A stretch of DNA of 64,000 nt from Bog-473 sp963737745 (lineage in GTDB: Bacteria; Actinomycetota; Acidimicrobiia; Acidimicrobiales; RAAP-2). Under the pieces are notes generated by a model that had not been told where the DNA came from, did not search any database, and saw nothing but the letters and a program-made list of their open reading frames with translations. This document shows positions 35,679 through 46,287 of this stretch, one piece after another. Where the stretch lies: NCBI GenBank assembly GCA_963737745.1, contig CAVTTR010000002.1, positions 310,001 through 374,000 on the forward strand, given 5' to 3'. The first letter of the stretch is position 1. Each line of letters begins with the position of its first letter. Position numbers and translations under genes: made by a program.

Positions 35679-36524
35679 GTGGCGAGGTCTCGGCGGTCGC
35701 GCCGCACGCTGACGGTGGTCGTGTTGGTCGTGTTGTCGCTGTCGATCGTTTCCCTCGACCTCAACAACCGCACACACAGCGTCACGTCCGGTGTGAAGTC
35801 GGTGGCGAATGGCGTCTTCTCGCCCCTGCGTCACGCCGTGACCGACATTCTCAGTCCCATCGGCGACTTCTTCGCCGGGGCCGTGCACTATGGCTCGTTG
35901 CAGTCCGAGAACCAGAAGCTCCAAGCAGCTCTCGGGAAACTGCGCCAGCAACAGGCCGAAAACGCCTTTGAAAAGAATCAATTGAATCAGCTCCGCCAGT
36001 TGATGACGTTGAAGAATCTCCCGTCCATCAATCAGCTTCCGATCGTGACCGCGCAGACACAAGAGGTGGACAGCTCCAACTTCACCATGACCATCACCAT
36101 CGACAAGGGACGCTCCGACGGGGTCGACGTCGGGATGCCCGTTGTCGGGGCGGGCGGACTGGTGGGACAGGTCATCCAATCGTTCCACCACACGGCCGTC
36201 GTGCAATTGGTGAACGATGGTCAGTCCAAAGTGGGAGTGACGTTCGGCAAGACGCAGACGCATACAGCCACCGTGGACGGTCAAGGCCCGGACTCCTCCA
36301 TGACGGCCGACTTGGTGCCACCGCACACGCCGCTGCACAAGGGCGAGATCATGTACACCAGCGGCTTCGACGCCGGGGCCTATCCCCCCGGTATTCCGGT
36401 GGCCCGGGTGACGTCGTTCCACACGAGCGCCGGCGCCAGTCAGATGACCATCGCGGTGAAGCCTATGGCGAACCTGAGCCAGTTGGCCTACGTCGATGTC
36501 GTGCTCTGGGAGCCGGCGGCGTGA
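35679..36524 (+). CDS. mreC: Rod-shape protein MreC
   Basis: 281 residues. One N-terminal membrane helix (TLTVVVLVVLSLSIVSL), a periplasm-side coiled coil around residues 65-115 (LQSENQKLQAALGKLRQQQ), and the two-barrel MreC domain with GRSDGVDVGMPVVGAGGLVG. Scaffold linking MreB, MreD and PBP2. GTG start; the stop overlaps mreD by four bases. Confidence 0.93.
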   Translation: MARSRRSRRTLTVVVLVVLSLSIVSLDLNNRTHSVTSGVKSVANGVFSPLRHAVTDILSPIGDFFAGAVHYGSLQSENQKLQAALGKLRQQQAENAFEKNQLNQLRQLMTLKNLPSINQLPIVTAQTQEVDSSNFTMTITIDKGRSDGVDVGMPVVGAGGLVGQVIQSFHHTAVVQLVNDGQSKVGVTFGKTQTHTATVDGQGPDSSMTADLVPPHTPLHKGEIMYTSGFDAGAYPPGIPVARVTSFHTSAGASQMTIAVKPMANLSQLAYVDVVLWEPAA

Positions 36525-37060
36525 GCGGCCGGGCCACACTGCGGGTCGCCCTGGTGGCGTTGCTCCTCTTGCTCGTGCAGTCGACGGTGATCCTGTCCAT
36601 CCGGATCGGTGGCACCCATCCCGACATCTTGTGGCTCCTGCCCGTGACCGCCGCCCTGCTCGCCGGGCCCGAGACGGGTGCCATCGTCGGGTTCTGGTCA
36701 GGCTTGGCCTTTGACCTCGTCCTTCCCACACCCTTTGGCTTGGGGGCCCTGGTTGGCACCCTTTTGGGCTATTCGGTCGGGGCCGCCACGGCGGCGGTCG
36801 ACCGACGTGCTGTCTGGCTGAGGCCGGTGGCCGCGGTTGTGGGAAGCGTGGCGGCTGACATGCTGTTCTCCGTGCTCGGAGCGATCTTCGGCCAACAACA
36901 GATGGTGCAGGTCAACTTCCTCGCCTTGTTCCTTGTCGTCGCCGTCTCCAGTGCACTCTTGGTGCTGCCCGTGAGTCGCCTCATGCGTTGGGCGCTCCTC
37001 GCAGAAGGGACCCGGCGCACGCTGGTGTCAGCCCACTCACCCGAGGGCGGCCTCTGGTGA
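36521..37060 (+). CDS. mreD: Rod-shape protein MreD
   Basis: 179 residues with about five membrane helices, including HPDILWLLPVTAALLAGPET and IVGFWSGLAFDLVLPTPFGL, the latter matching the MreD consensus. GTG start overlaps mreC (GTGA) and its stop overlaps the PBP2 start (GTGA), so all are translationally coupled. Confidence 0.9.
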   Translation: MSGRATLRVALVALLLLLVQSTVILSIRIGGTHPDILWLLPVTAALLAGPETGAIVGFWSGLAFDLVLPTPFGLGALVGTLLGYSVGAATAAVDRRAVWLRPVAAVVGSVAADMLFSVLGAIFGQQQMVQVNFLALFLVVAVSSALLVLPVSRLMRWALLAEGTRRTLVSAHSPEGGLW

Positions 37061-39274
37061 AGCGGACGCTGCGTCACCCCATCCGGGGAGATCGCCTCCA
37101 TCCCAAGCCCTCGTCGCGTCAACCTCGCAATGCCACGTGGCGGCGTGAGGGGCGCCAACCGCGCATGCGGCCACGCAAGAGCGTCAACGTCGCCTCGCTC
37201 GTCGGCTCACCCGAGGACGAGCCGTCTCGCCCCAATCTGCGACTACGGGTGGTCGGCATCGCGGTGCTCGTGCTCTTTCTCGTGCTGGTTCTGCGCCTGT
37301 GGACGTTGCAGATCATCGACGGGAAGTCATTCGCCGCCGCCGTCACGCGTAACCAGGTCCGGGTGGTCCAAGTCGCCGCACCGCGGGGGGACATCGTTGA
37401 TCGCAACGACACGATCCTGGCCACCAATGTCCCCCAACAAGAGCTCTTGTTGTCGAGTGTCACCGCCTCACAGCACCCCTCCATCATCGGTAAGGTGGCG
37501 GCGCTGATCGGTGAGACACCGGCGCAGGTGGCACAGGCCGTCAAGAACGTGCAATACAGCCCCTATGAGCCGGTGCCGATCGACACCAACGTGTCGGCCG
37601 CCACGGTGCAGTACCTGCAGACCCACCAGTCCGACTATCCCGGGGTGAGTGTCCAGACCATCACCCAGCGCTCTTATCCGCAGAGCGGGACCACGGCCAC
37701 GCACGTGCTGGGGTACTCGGGCGACATCACGAAGAAACAGCTCGAGGCGAATCCCGAACGCCGGCTATGACCCGGGCAGTTTGGTGGGGCAATCGGGCAT
37801 TGAGGCCGCAATACGAGACGTACCTGCGCGGCGTGGCCGGGCGACAGGCCCTGTCGGTGAACGCTTCGGGTGATGTCGTCGGCACCCTGTCGCGCACAGC
37901 GCCGCAGATCGGTGACACCGTCGTGCTCAACCTCGACACGGGCTTACAAGAAGCGGTACAGGCCGACCTGCAGGCCCAGATCCTCCAGGACCGCCACACG
38001 CCCGACGTCGAGGACCACAACAAACTGCCGCCCGCCATCAACGGAGCCGCCATCGTCATGAACCCGCAAAATGGCCAGGTGCTGGCCATGGCTTCGTATC
38101 CCACCTACGACCTCAACGAGTGGGTAGGCGGCATATCCAGCGCCAACTTCGCTTCCCTGCAATCGACGGGGGCGGAGAACAATTACGCCATACAGGGCGA
38201 GTACACGCCGGGATCGACCTTCAAGCTGATCACCGCCACGGCGGACCTGCAGGACGGCGTCTACAGTCCCTCGCGCTACTACAACGACACCGGCACCTTC
38301 AAGGTGCAGAACTGCACCGGTGGTTCGTGCACCTTCACCGACGACCCGGGCGACAGCGGGGGAGCGTACAACCTGGCGCTGGCCCTGACCGTCTCGAGTG
38401 ACTCGTACTTCTACAACCTGGGTGAGTTGTTTTGGGAGGGCCGGGCCACCTACGGCGCCGACGCCATTCAGAACGTGGCGGCACAGTACGGCGAGGGAGT
38501 GAGCAGCGGCATCGATCTGCCCAATGAAGTCGTCGGGCGCGTCGACAGCCAGGCCGAGCGACAGAAGCTGCACAACGAGAATCCCACGGCGTTTCCGAAC
38601 ACCTCGTGGTACACGGGTGACAATGTCGAGATGGCATTCGGGCAGGGCGCGACCGCGCTCACGCCCATTGAGCAAGCCGTGGCCTATGCCACCTTCGCCA
38701 ACGGGGGCACCCGCTACGCCCCCGAGGTGGCCTCCGAGGTCGTCGACCCGACGACGGGCAAGGTGATCGAGCAGATCGCGCCCAAGGTTCTCGGGCACGT
38801 GAACCTTCCCTCGAGCATCACCGAGCCGATACTCCAAGGACTCGAGGGAGTCATCGCCCATGGCCCCCCCGACGAGGGCACCGCCTACACCGCCTTCCAG
38901 GGCTTCCCGACCAGTTGGAACCTGGCCGGCAAGACGGGGACGGCCACCAACCCGGGCGCCGACGAGCCCAACAGCTGGTTCGTGGCCTTCGGGCCCAACC
39001 CCAACCCGCAGTACGTGGTGCTGGCGGTCATCGACCAGGGTGGCTACGGGGCCGAGGCGGCGGCGCCGCTGGTGCGCAACATCTTCGACTACATCTTGGC
39101 CAATCCCATCGGCGGCGTGAAGACGCCGACCGTCAAATCCCCGCCGACGTCCACCGCGCCGGCGAGCAACCCGCGGTGGGGACGTCCACGACCACCACGA
39201 CGGCGACCCAGGCGCAGTCGGGGACGCACACCGCACAGACGACCACGACAACCACGTTGTCATCGGGCGGGTAG
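37057..39274 (+). CDS. mrdA: Penicillin-binding protein 2 (elongasome transpeptidase), frameshifted
   Basis: Starts GTG 37057 overlapping mreD. Cytoplasmic basic tail, membrane helix (VVGIAVLVLFLVLVLRLWTL), dimerisation domain from APRGDIVDRNDTILATNV, and transpeptidase domain with STFK (TPGSTFKLI), SSD (TVSSDSYFYN) and KTG (AGKTGTA). The frame breaks near 37746 (extra C in AATCCCGAAC), 37809 and 39170. Corrected reading restores NAGYDPGSLVGQSGIE and a threonine-rich C-terminal tail ending at 39274. Being normally essential in rods, it is most likely intact in the organism. rodA does not follow. Confidence 0.88.
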
Positions 39275-39297
39275 CGGTCCCGTAGGGTTGGATCTCC

Positions 39298-41315
39298 ATG
39301 GAGTCTCTCTGGCCACAGGTCGAACGACTATTGCTCGGGGTGGCCAAGCCGGCCCGCTACATCGGCGGTGAGCAAGGGGCGCAGTATCCCGAGCACGGCC
39401 CGGGCAAGGTGGCCTGGATGCTCCTTTACCCCGACACCTACGAGATAGGTCTCCCCAACCAAGGGTTGCAGATCCTCTACGAGATCCTCAACGAGCGCGA
39501 CGACGCCGTGGCCGAGCGCGCCTACGCGCCCTGGGTGGACATGGAAGCGGCCATGCGAGCCGCTGGCGTGCCGCTCTTCAGTGTGGAGCAGCACGTCGCG
39601 GCGCCGCGACTTCGACATCATGGCGTTCAACCTTTCGGCCGAGCTCGTCTACACCAACGTCGTCAACCTGCTCGATCTGGCCCAGGTTCCCCTCCATGCC
39701 GCCGAGCGGGGACCCGACGACCCCTGGGTCATCGCCGGCGGTCACTGCGCGTTCAATCCCGAGCCGTTGGCAGACTTCGTCGACGCCTTCGCGCTCGGCG
39801 ACGGCGAAGAGATCGTGAGCGAAATCAACGAAGCCGTACGCGGCCTGGTTGGCCGCGCCGGCCGCGACACGCGACCGTGACGATCTGCGCCTGGCCCTGG
39901 CCACCATCGAAGGCGTCTACGTCCCCGCCCTCTACACCTCGACGTATGAAGACGGGCGCCTCGTCTCGACCGTGCCCAACCGAACCGGCGTACCGGCCGA
40001 AGTCTCCAAGCGGACCGTGGCTGACCTGGCGGACTGGCCCTATCCGGCTCGACCCCTCGTGCCACTGACCGAGGTCGTCCACGATCGCTTGAACGTCGAG
40101 GTCTTCCGGGGTTGTACCCGCGGCTGTCGCTTCTGCCAGGCCGGCATGATCACCCGGCCCGTGCGCGAGCGGCCGGCCGAGCAGGTGAAAGAAATGGTGA
40201 GCCAGGGCCTGGCCTGGAGCGGCCACGACGAGGTCACGCTGACGTCACTGTCGACGGCCGACTTCTCGGGCATTGAGGACACGGTGCGCGACATCATCGA
40301 CGATCCGGTCCACGAGGGGCGGGTGTCGGTGAGCCTGCCGTCGCTGCGGGTCGACGCCTTCACGGTCGGGACGGCGGCGCAGATCCAAAAGGTGCGCCGC
40401 ACCGGGCTCACCTTCGCCCCCGAAGGCGGGACCTGGCGCATGCGCCAGGTCATCAACAAGCTCATCACCGAGGAGGACCTCTACAGCGCGGTCGATGCCG
40501 CCTTCAGCCAAGGGTGGCGTCGGGTCAAGCTCTACTTCCTCATCGGGTTGCCGACCGAGCAGGACGAGGACGTCATCGGCATCGCCGAGCTCGGCAAGCA
40601 CTGCGTCGAGATCGGCCGCCGCCATTCGAAATCGGTGAACGTCGTGGCCTCCGTGGGCGGGTTCGTGCCCAAGCCGCACACCCCGTTCCAATGGTTCGGC
40701 CAGGACACGGTCGAGGAGCTGCAGCGCAAGGTCAACCTGCTGCGCGAGCACGCCCGCACCACCCGGGGGCTCACCATCCGCTGGCACGAGCCGGCAGCCT
40801 CGGCGGCCGAGGGCGTGGCCAGTCGGGGAGACCGCCGCATGGGTGCCGTGATCGAGCGGGTGTGGCGGGCCGGTGGCACCTTCCAGGAGTGGTCCGAACG
40901 CTTCGACCTCGCTCTGTGGGAGGAAGCCCTGGAGGCCGAGGGACTCAGCCTGGCCGAAGTGGCCTACCGCGACCGGGGCGAGCACGAACCACTGCCCTGG
41001 GACCACATCTCGGCCGGACTCCACCGTGACTTCCTCTGGACCGACTGGCAGGACGCTCTGGCCCAGGCCGTGGTCGAGGACTGCCGCTGGACGCCCTGCT
41101 ACGACTGCGGGGCCTGCACCGGGTTCGGGTTGGAGCACGTGGTGGCCTCGGCGATTCCGCCGGCCGGTGGGAGCCAGGGGACGGGTCAGGATCTCTCCTT
41201 GGGGGACCGCATACCGGTGCGCCTGGTGAGCGGCGCCCGCTCGGGCTCTGGCTGCTGGCACTGGCGGCACCGGCACGTTGGCCAGCTCCACTGCGGGGGG
41301 ACGTCGAGTGCCTGA
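39298..41315 (+). CDS. Radical SAM protein, TIGR03960 family (B12-binding-like N terminus), frameshifted
   Basis: N-terminal part YPDTYEIGLPNQGLQILYEI and FDIMAFNLSAELVYTNVVNL resembles a cobalamin-binding-like domain; the radical SAM cluster motif is CTRGCRFCQAG, followed by GLTFAPEGGTWRMRQVINK and FLIGLPTEQDEDV. A C-terminal Cys cluster CYDCGACTGFG is also present. Two one-base shifts (about 39600 and 39870) split it into three frames. The family is usually adjacent to TIGR03936 and RNase E genes, as here; a role in ribosome or tRNA modification is suspected but unproven. The end overlaps the next gene by eight bases. Confidence 0.85.
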
Positions 41316-42088
41316 GCCTGGCCCGCGCCGAATCCGCCTGCGTTTTTCCAAGATGGGCAGGATCCGCTTCACTAGTCATCGCGACGTGGCCCGCATGTGG
41401 GAACGGGCACTCCGGCGGAGCCGGTTGCCGGTGGCGCTCTCGCAGGGGTTCTCTCCGCATCCCCTGTTGAGTTTCGGTCTGGCGCTCCCGACGGGGTGTG
41501 AGTCGCAGGGCGAGTACCTCGATGCCGCGTCTCGACGTCGCCGGCAGCGACGAGATCCCCTGTGCCGAACTGCCCGGGCTCTTGACGCCCTTGCTGCCCG
41601 ATGGGGTGGTGGTGCAGGCCGCGGCTGTGATTGGCATGGCGGAGGGTTCCCTGCAGCAAGAGGTAGCATCGTGCGATTGGGAGTTGGAGGTGTACGGCGT
41701 GGGTGGTGAGGAATTGTCGGAGCAGGTCGAGCGGATGCTCGCTGCTCCGAGCCTCGCCATCCTTCGTGAGCGGAAGGGTCGTCAGACCGAAGACGACATC
41801 CGCCCAGCTATCTTGACGCTTGCCGTGACCCAGGAAATTGGGATGGAGCGGGAGACATCTGAATAGGGAGAACACCCGATAGGTCGCCTTCGGGCGGAAT
41901 TGGCGACGCATCCGCGTGGGGTGCGCCCAGGCGACCTGATTTCGGCGTTCGGCACCGACGTGGTGCTGGCGCGGGCTTGTAGAACGCATCAATGGATCGA
42001 GCGCGACGGCGCACGGTTCGAGCCGCTTTCGGTCAGCGGACTCGGGACCGACCCCGTCGTGGTACACGCCGCAGGGCGTGCCTCATGA
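41308..42088 (+). CDS. TIGR03936 / DUF2344 radical-SAM-associated protein, frameshifted with an in-frame TAG
   Basis: Start GTG 41308 inside the end of the radical SAM gene. RLRFSKMGRIRFTSHRDVAR, LPVALSQGFSPHPLLSFGLA and LPTGCESQGEYLDA are the family hallmarks. A one-base insertion near 41527 moves the reading to RLDVAGSDEIPCAELP. That frame meets a TAG at 41864-41866, beyond which the same frame continues with RAELATHPRGVRPGDLISAF and CRTHQWIERDG, the normal C terminus, to 42088. The stop may be an error or a lesion. The protein partners TIGR03960. Confidence 0.8.
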
Positions 42089-42112
42089 ACGACGCAAGGA
42101 GGGCTCTCCCTC

Positions 42113-43825
42113 ATGTCCGAGTCGGAGATCAGCCAGACCCACGAGGGTCCGAGCGCGGAGGCCCCGGCGGGCGCTAGCCCGCCCGCGGCCCCGCTCTCAC
42201 CAGAGCCACAACCAGCCAGAACGACAGCCGCAGATCAGGTCGACACCGGAGCCAGCAGCCGGTGGCCCAGTCGTGGCGCAGCCGGCTCGACCCCGATCGG
42301 GGACACCCGGCCGGCTCCGGCCGTCGTCGCCGCGACGTCGCCCGCAGCGGATCACCGGCCTCCGTGGCCCAACCGAGAGGTCCCCAACGGTCGTACCGGC
42401 GGTAGCACCGATTCTCCGCACTCCAGTCCGACAACGGGACCGCTGACGCGTCCGACGATGGCGGCGAGGACGAGGGCCCGTCGAACGGCAAGCGCACGCG
42501 CAGCCGCCGGCGCTCGGGCCGCGATCGCAAGAGCAAGCAGGTCGGCCGCTATCTGGTCTGCGTGCATGTCCAGCCGGCCATGACCCAGATCGCCATGCTG
42601 GAAGGGCGCTCCCTGGTCGAGCACTACGTCTCCCGGGCCGCCGACGACACCAACCAGATCGACGGCAACGTCTACCGGGGCCGGGTCCAGAACGTGCTGC
42701 CCGGGGATGGAGGCCGCCTTCGTCGACATCGGGATCCCGAAGAACGCCGTCCTCTACCGGGGCGACGTGCGCTACGACCGTGAGGACATCGAGGGTGGAG
42801 GCGGAGGGTCCTCCGCCGCCCAGCCCCGGATCGAGGACGTGCTCAAGGCAGGTCAGACGATCCTCTGCCAGGTGACCAAGAACCCGATCGGCGCCAAGGG
42901 GGCCCGCCTGACCCAGGAGGTCTCGCTGCCGGGCCGGTTCGCCGTGCTGGTGCCCAACAGCAGCGCCTTCGGCATCTCCAAGCGACTGGGCGACAACGAG
43001 CGCCGTCGTCTGCGTCGCATCATCGACGAGGTGAAGCCGGCGGGGCACGGCATGATCGTGCGTACTGCGGCCGAGGGCGTGTCGGCCGACGAGCTGCAAC
43101 GCGACGTCGAGACCTTGCTCGAGCAGTGGAACGCCATTGAGGCGGCCTCCAAGAAATCAGACGCCCCCGGTCTCCTCTACCGAGAGCCCGAACTGTCGGT
43201 ACGGATCCTGCGCGAGGAGCTCAACGCCGAGTACCGGGGCGTCGTGATCGACGACCGGGCCCTCTTCGAGCAGGTGCGCGACTACGTCCGGGCCGTGAGC
43301 CCCGAGCTCTCGGACCGCGTCGAGTACTACGACCCCGTCGAAGAGGGCCTGCCGATCTTCGAGCGCTACCACGTGCACGAGCAGCTCCACAAGGCGCTCG
43401 ACCGCAAGGTCTGGCTTCCCTCGGGAGGCTCGCTCATCATCGAGCGCACCGAGGCGCTGACCGTGATCGACGTGAACACGGGCAAGAACGTGGGCAAGAC
43501 CAACCTCGAAGAGACCGTCTACCGCAACAACCTGGAGGCGGCCGAGGAGGTGGCCCGCCAGCTCCGGCTGCGGGACATCGGCGGCATCATCGTCATCGAC
43601 TTCATCGACATGGAGATCCGGGAGAACCGCGACAAGGTGGCCGCAGCCCTGCGCAACGCCTTGGCCCGGGACAAGACCCGTACGCAGGTCTTCGACATTT
43701 CCGAGCTGGGCCTGGTCGAAATGACCCGAAAGCGCATCTCAGAGGGCCTTTTGGAGACGCTCTCGACCGAGTGCGCGGTCTGCGGCGGCCGGGGCGTGAC
43801 GTTGGACGACTCGGTTCTGCGGTAA
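42113..43825 (+). CDS. rne: Ribonuclease E/G, frameshifted
   Basis: ATG 42113 with AAGGAGGG ten bases upstream. A low-complexity acidic/basic N-terminal extension of about 140 residues precedes the S1 domain (QIAMLEGRSLVEHYVSRAAD). Two or more frame changes lie in it: one between about 42200 and 42430, one at about 42704 where GGGG should be GGG (restoring NVLPGMEAAFVDIG). The catalytic domain is intact, with the Mg-binding DVNTGKNVGKTNLEETVYRN and the zinc-link Cys pair ECAVCGGRG at the end. Endonuclease for mRNA decay and rRNA processing. No C-terminal degradosome scaffold. Confidence 0.92.
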
Positions 43826-43837
43826 GGTTTCGCCCTC

Positions 43838-44153
43838 ATGTACGCAGTCATTAAGTCCGGTGGAAAGCAAGAGCGTGTGGCCGAGGGCCAGCGCGTCCGT
43901 GTCGAGCTGCTCGGCGAGCCAGTCGGGACCGAGGTCTCGTTCCAGCCTGTGCTCGCTCGTCGACGGCGACACGGTGCTGGCCACCCCGGCCGAACTGGCC
44001 GGCGCTTCGGTCACGGCCAAGGTCGTGGGCGAGGAAAAGGGCCCGAAGATCAACGCCATGACCTACAAGAACAAGTCCAACCAGCGTCGCCGGTGGGGTC
44101 ACCGCCAGCACTACGCCACGCTGGAGATCACGGCCATCACGTCCGCCGGCTGA
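43838..44153 (+). CDS. rplU: 50S ribosomal protein L21, frameshifted
   Basis: MYAVIKSGGKQERVAEGQR and, after a one-base insertion near 43953, LVDGDTVLATPAELAGA through NKSNQRRRWGHRQHYATLEI. Corrected length about 104 residues, normal for L21. Because L21 is a core ribosomal protein, the shift is almost surely a sequence error. Followed by rpmA after 31 bases, the universal rplU-rpmA pair. Confidence 0.95.
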
Positions 44154-44184
44154 CGGCGACAACGACCGGTCGAAGGAGCGCACA

Positions 44185-44436
44185 ATGTCAAAGACAAAGG
44201 GTGGCGGATCAACCCGCAACGGCCGTGACTCACGGGCCCAGCGCCTCGGTGTCAAGGAGTTCGACGGCACCACGGTGACCGCCGGCTCGATCCTGGTGCG
44301 CCAGCGCGGCACCAAGTTCTACCCCGGGCAGAACGTCGGACGCGGTGGCGACGACACGCTCTTTGCCATGGCCGATGGTGTGGTCAAGTTCGGCGCTCGC
44401 CGCGGCCGCAAGCACATCGACATCATCGCCAGCTGA
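44185..44436 (+). CDS. rpmA: 50S ribosomal protein L27
   Basis: 83 residues, intact. MSKTKGGGSTRNGRDSRAQR, LGVKEFDGTTVTAGSILVRQ and GTKFYPGQNVGRGGDDTLFA are diagnostic. GAAGGAG lies upstream. In most bacteria obgE comes next; here a three-gene purine/DtxR module intervenes. Confidence 0.97.
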   Translation: MSKTKGGGSTRNGRDSRAQRLGVKEFDGTTVTAGSILVRQRGTKFYPGQNVGRGGDDTLFAMADGVVKFGARRGRKHIDIIAS

Positions 44437-44500
44437 TCGCGCGACTGATTCTCGTTCATCGCTGGCCGGTTTTTGACGGGTGAAAACAGCCTGAGCTGAG

Positions 44501-44519
44501 AACCCCGAGGGTTGTTTTT
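44501..44519 (+). terminator. Intrinsic terminator after rpmA
   Basis: AACCC-CGA-GGGTT stem followed by GTTTTT, about 65 bases after the rpmA stop; ends the rplU-rpmA transcript facing the convergent phosphorylase gene. Confidence 0.6.
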
Positions 44520-44566
44520 GGGAAACGATGCGCCGCGGGTGGTTATTCGAAAAACATGTGCCGGGG

Positions 44567-44619
44567 CTCCTGGACCACCGGGACTCCCTGGACCGCCGGG
44601 ACTCCCTGGAACTGCCGGA
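44567..44619. repeat. Three imperfect 18-nt tandem repeats
   Basis: Units CTCCTGGACCACCGGGA, CTCCCTGGACCGCCGGGA and CTCCCTGGAACTGCCGGA, abutting the 3' end of the phosphorylase gene. Both strands would read collagen-like Gly-Pro triplets, but no gene is supported there. Confidence 0.7.
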
Positions 44620-44622
44620 CGC

Positions 44623-45442
44623 TCAGGGCAGCGACAGCACGACGTGGCGAATGATTTCGGCGACGGCCGGGGCCGCGGCGACGCCGGCGGCGCCGATGTG
44701 TCCCAGATCAGCGACGGCGTCCACGTCCGACACGGTGCCGGCCGCCTCGTTGGTGACGACGGCCAGTCCGAGAACGGCCGCCCCGGCATGACGGGCGGCG
44801 ATCGTCTCGAAGGCCATGGACATGCCGACCACGTCGGCTCCCAGGGTGCGCATCATGCGGATCTCGGCCGGAGTCTCGAATTGGGGGCCCGGGCGTATGG
44901 GCGTAGACGCCGGTGGACAACGAGGTCGAACCCGCCGCCGGCGCCGAAAGGGCCAGAGCACGAAGCTCGGGCGCATAGGCGCCGACCATATCGACGAAGG
45001 CGGGGCCGCTCAGGGGCGAACGACCGGTGAGATTGAGGTGATCGGAGACGACCACGATGGATCCGGTGTGCAGATCCTCTCGGATGCCGCCGACCGCTGC
45101 GGTGAGAATAACGGTGGAACAGCCGGCGGCGACGCCGGTTCGGAGGGGATGGACGACTTCGCTCAGCTCAATGCCCTCATAGGCGTGGCAGCGGCCGGCG
45201 AACACCAGCACCCTCTTGGTGCCGATCTCGACGGACCATCCCACAGCATGGTGACCCGTCGCGGTGTAGCGGGGAAAGAAGGGCAGGGTAGCCAAGGGGA
45301 TCGAGGGTCCGGTGGCGCCGAGCTGCGCGGCGGCGGGAGCAAGGCCGGTCCCAAGGATCACCAGAACGTCGTGATGGTCGACCCCGGTGCGACGCGCCAG
45401 CTCGCGAGCGGTGCGGGTTGCATTGTCCGGTGTCTCGCTCAT
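44623..45442 (-). CDS. Purine nucleoside phosphorylase, frameshifted
   Basis: Trimeric PNP type: ILGTGLAPAA phosphate site, HAVGWSVEIGTKRVLVFAGR then CHAYEG, LTAAVGGIREDLHTGSIVVV and SDHLNLTGRSPL. A shift at about 44885 (five C where four are expected) leads to GPQFETPAEIRMMRTLGADV, VGMSM and VVTNEAAG; that Asn marks 6-oxopurine specificity rather than the Asp of MTA phosphorylase. Corrected length about 272 residues. It cleaves inosine, guanosine or methylthioinosine-like nucleosides. Divergent from the DtxR and deaminase genes. Confidence 0.88.
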
Positions 45443-45584
45443 TCGGCGTTGCCCATCCGGTCACAGTAGGGGGCCGTCGTCCACCCCGCGTATCATTGGC
45501 TGGGCATGACCGCTGCCGCGACCAACACCGTGACCGTCAAGCGCACTCGCGCTGTGACGCCTTTGGACGAAGGGAGCGGCCCGT

Positions 45585-46283
45585 ATGGCGACTGAACAGA
45601 CGTCGGGTCACGCGCTCGAGGAGTTCCACCCTCCGGTCGAGGAGTACCTCGAGACGATTCTGGCCCTGGCCGAAGAGGGAGTTCCCGTCATTCAAGCGCG
45701 TATCGCAGAACGGCTTGGTCGCTCCGCCCCGTCCGTGTCCGAAATGCTCGAGCGTCTCATCGAGGATGGGTATGTCTCGCGCAAAGGGCGGCTGCTCAGC
45801 CTGACCGAGAGCGGACGTACGTTGGCCGAGAAGGTCGTACGGAAACATCGTTTGGCTGAGCGCTTGTTGGTTGATGTGATCGGGCTGGAATGGCACAAGG
45901 TCCATCGCGAGGCGGGCCGCTGGGAGCACGTGATCTCCGACGAAGTCGAAGCACGGCTGGTGAAGTTGCTCGGCGATCCAGCCACGTGTCCGCATGGGAA
46001 CCCCATCCCGGGCTCGGGCTCGACGGCGACACATGTGCGCACGCGCACGCTGACCGAGGTCGGTCCGGGCGAACGCGTGCGTCTGGTGCGCGTCAGTGAA
46101 TCGCTCGAGCTCAACCTTGGTTCCCTCACCATTTTGGGAGAGGGAGGATGCATCCCAGGCGCGGTCGTCGTGGTCGGCGACCGCGACCGGGACGACAACC
46201 TCGAAGTGAGCGTCGAGGGCGGGGACGAAATCCTGCATCTCTCCCTCGAACTCACCGACCGCCTCTTCGTCGGGGCGGCTTGA
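45585..46283 (+). CDS. DtxR/MntR-family metal-dependent repressor
   Basis: 232 residues. HTH at residues about 15-70 (AEEGVPVIQARIAERLGRSA, then PSVSEMLERLIEDGYV), metal/dimerisation domain with the conserved WEHVISDEVE and CPHGNPIPG, and a C-terminal SH3-like FeoA domain (RLVRVSESLELNLGSLTILG). Senses Fe(II) or Mn(II). GAAGGG upstream of the ATG. Only five bases separate it from the deaminase gene, so they form an operon. Confidence 0.9.
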   Translation: MATEQTSGHALEEFHPPVEEYLETILALAEEGVPVIQARIAERLGRSAPSVSEMLERLIEDGYVSRKGRLLSLTESGRTLAEKVVRKHRLAERLLVDVIGLEWHKVHREAGRWEHVISDEVEARLVKLLGDPATCPHGNPIPGSGSTATHVRTRTLTEVGPGERVRLVRVSESLELNLGSLTILGEGGCIPGAVVVVGDRDRDDNLEVSVEGGDEILHLSLELTDRLFVGAA

Positions 46284-46287
46284 CCGC

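Noticed and set aside
44512..44640. Collagen-like Gly-Pro-Pro peptide encoded on either strand
   Set aside because: It is produced by three 18-nt repeats in non-coding sequence; the frame has no start with a ribosome-binding site and overlaps the phosphorylase 3' end.
37740..44890. Programmed ribosomal frameshifting in mrdA, rne, rplU and the phosphorylase
   Set aside because: No slippery heptamers or downstream stimulatory structures are shared, the sites are unrelated, and the simplest correction is a single inserted base, often in a homopolymer.
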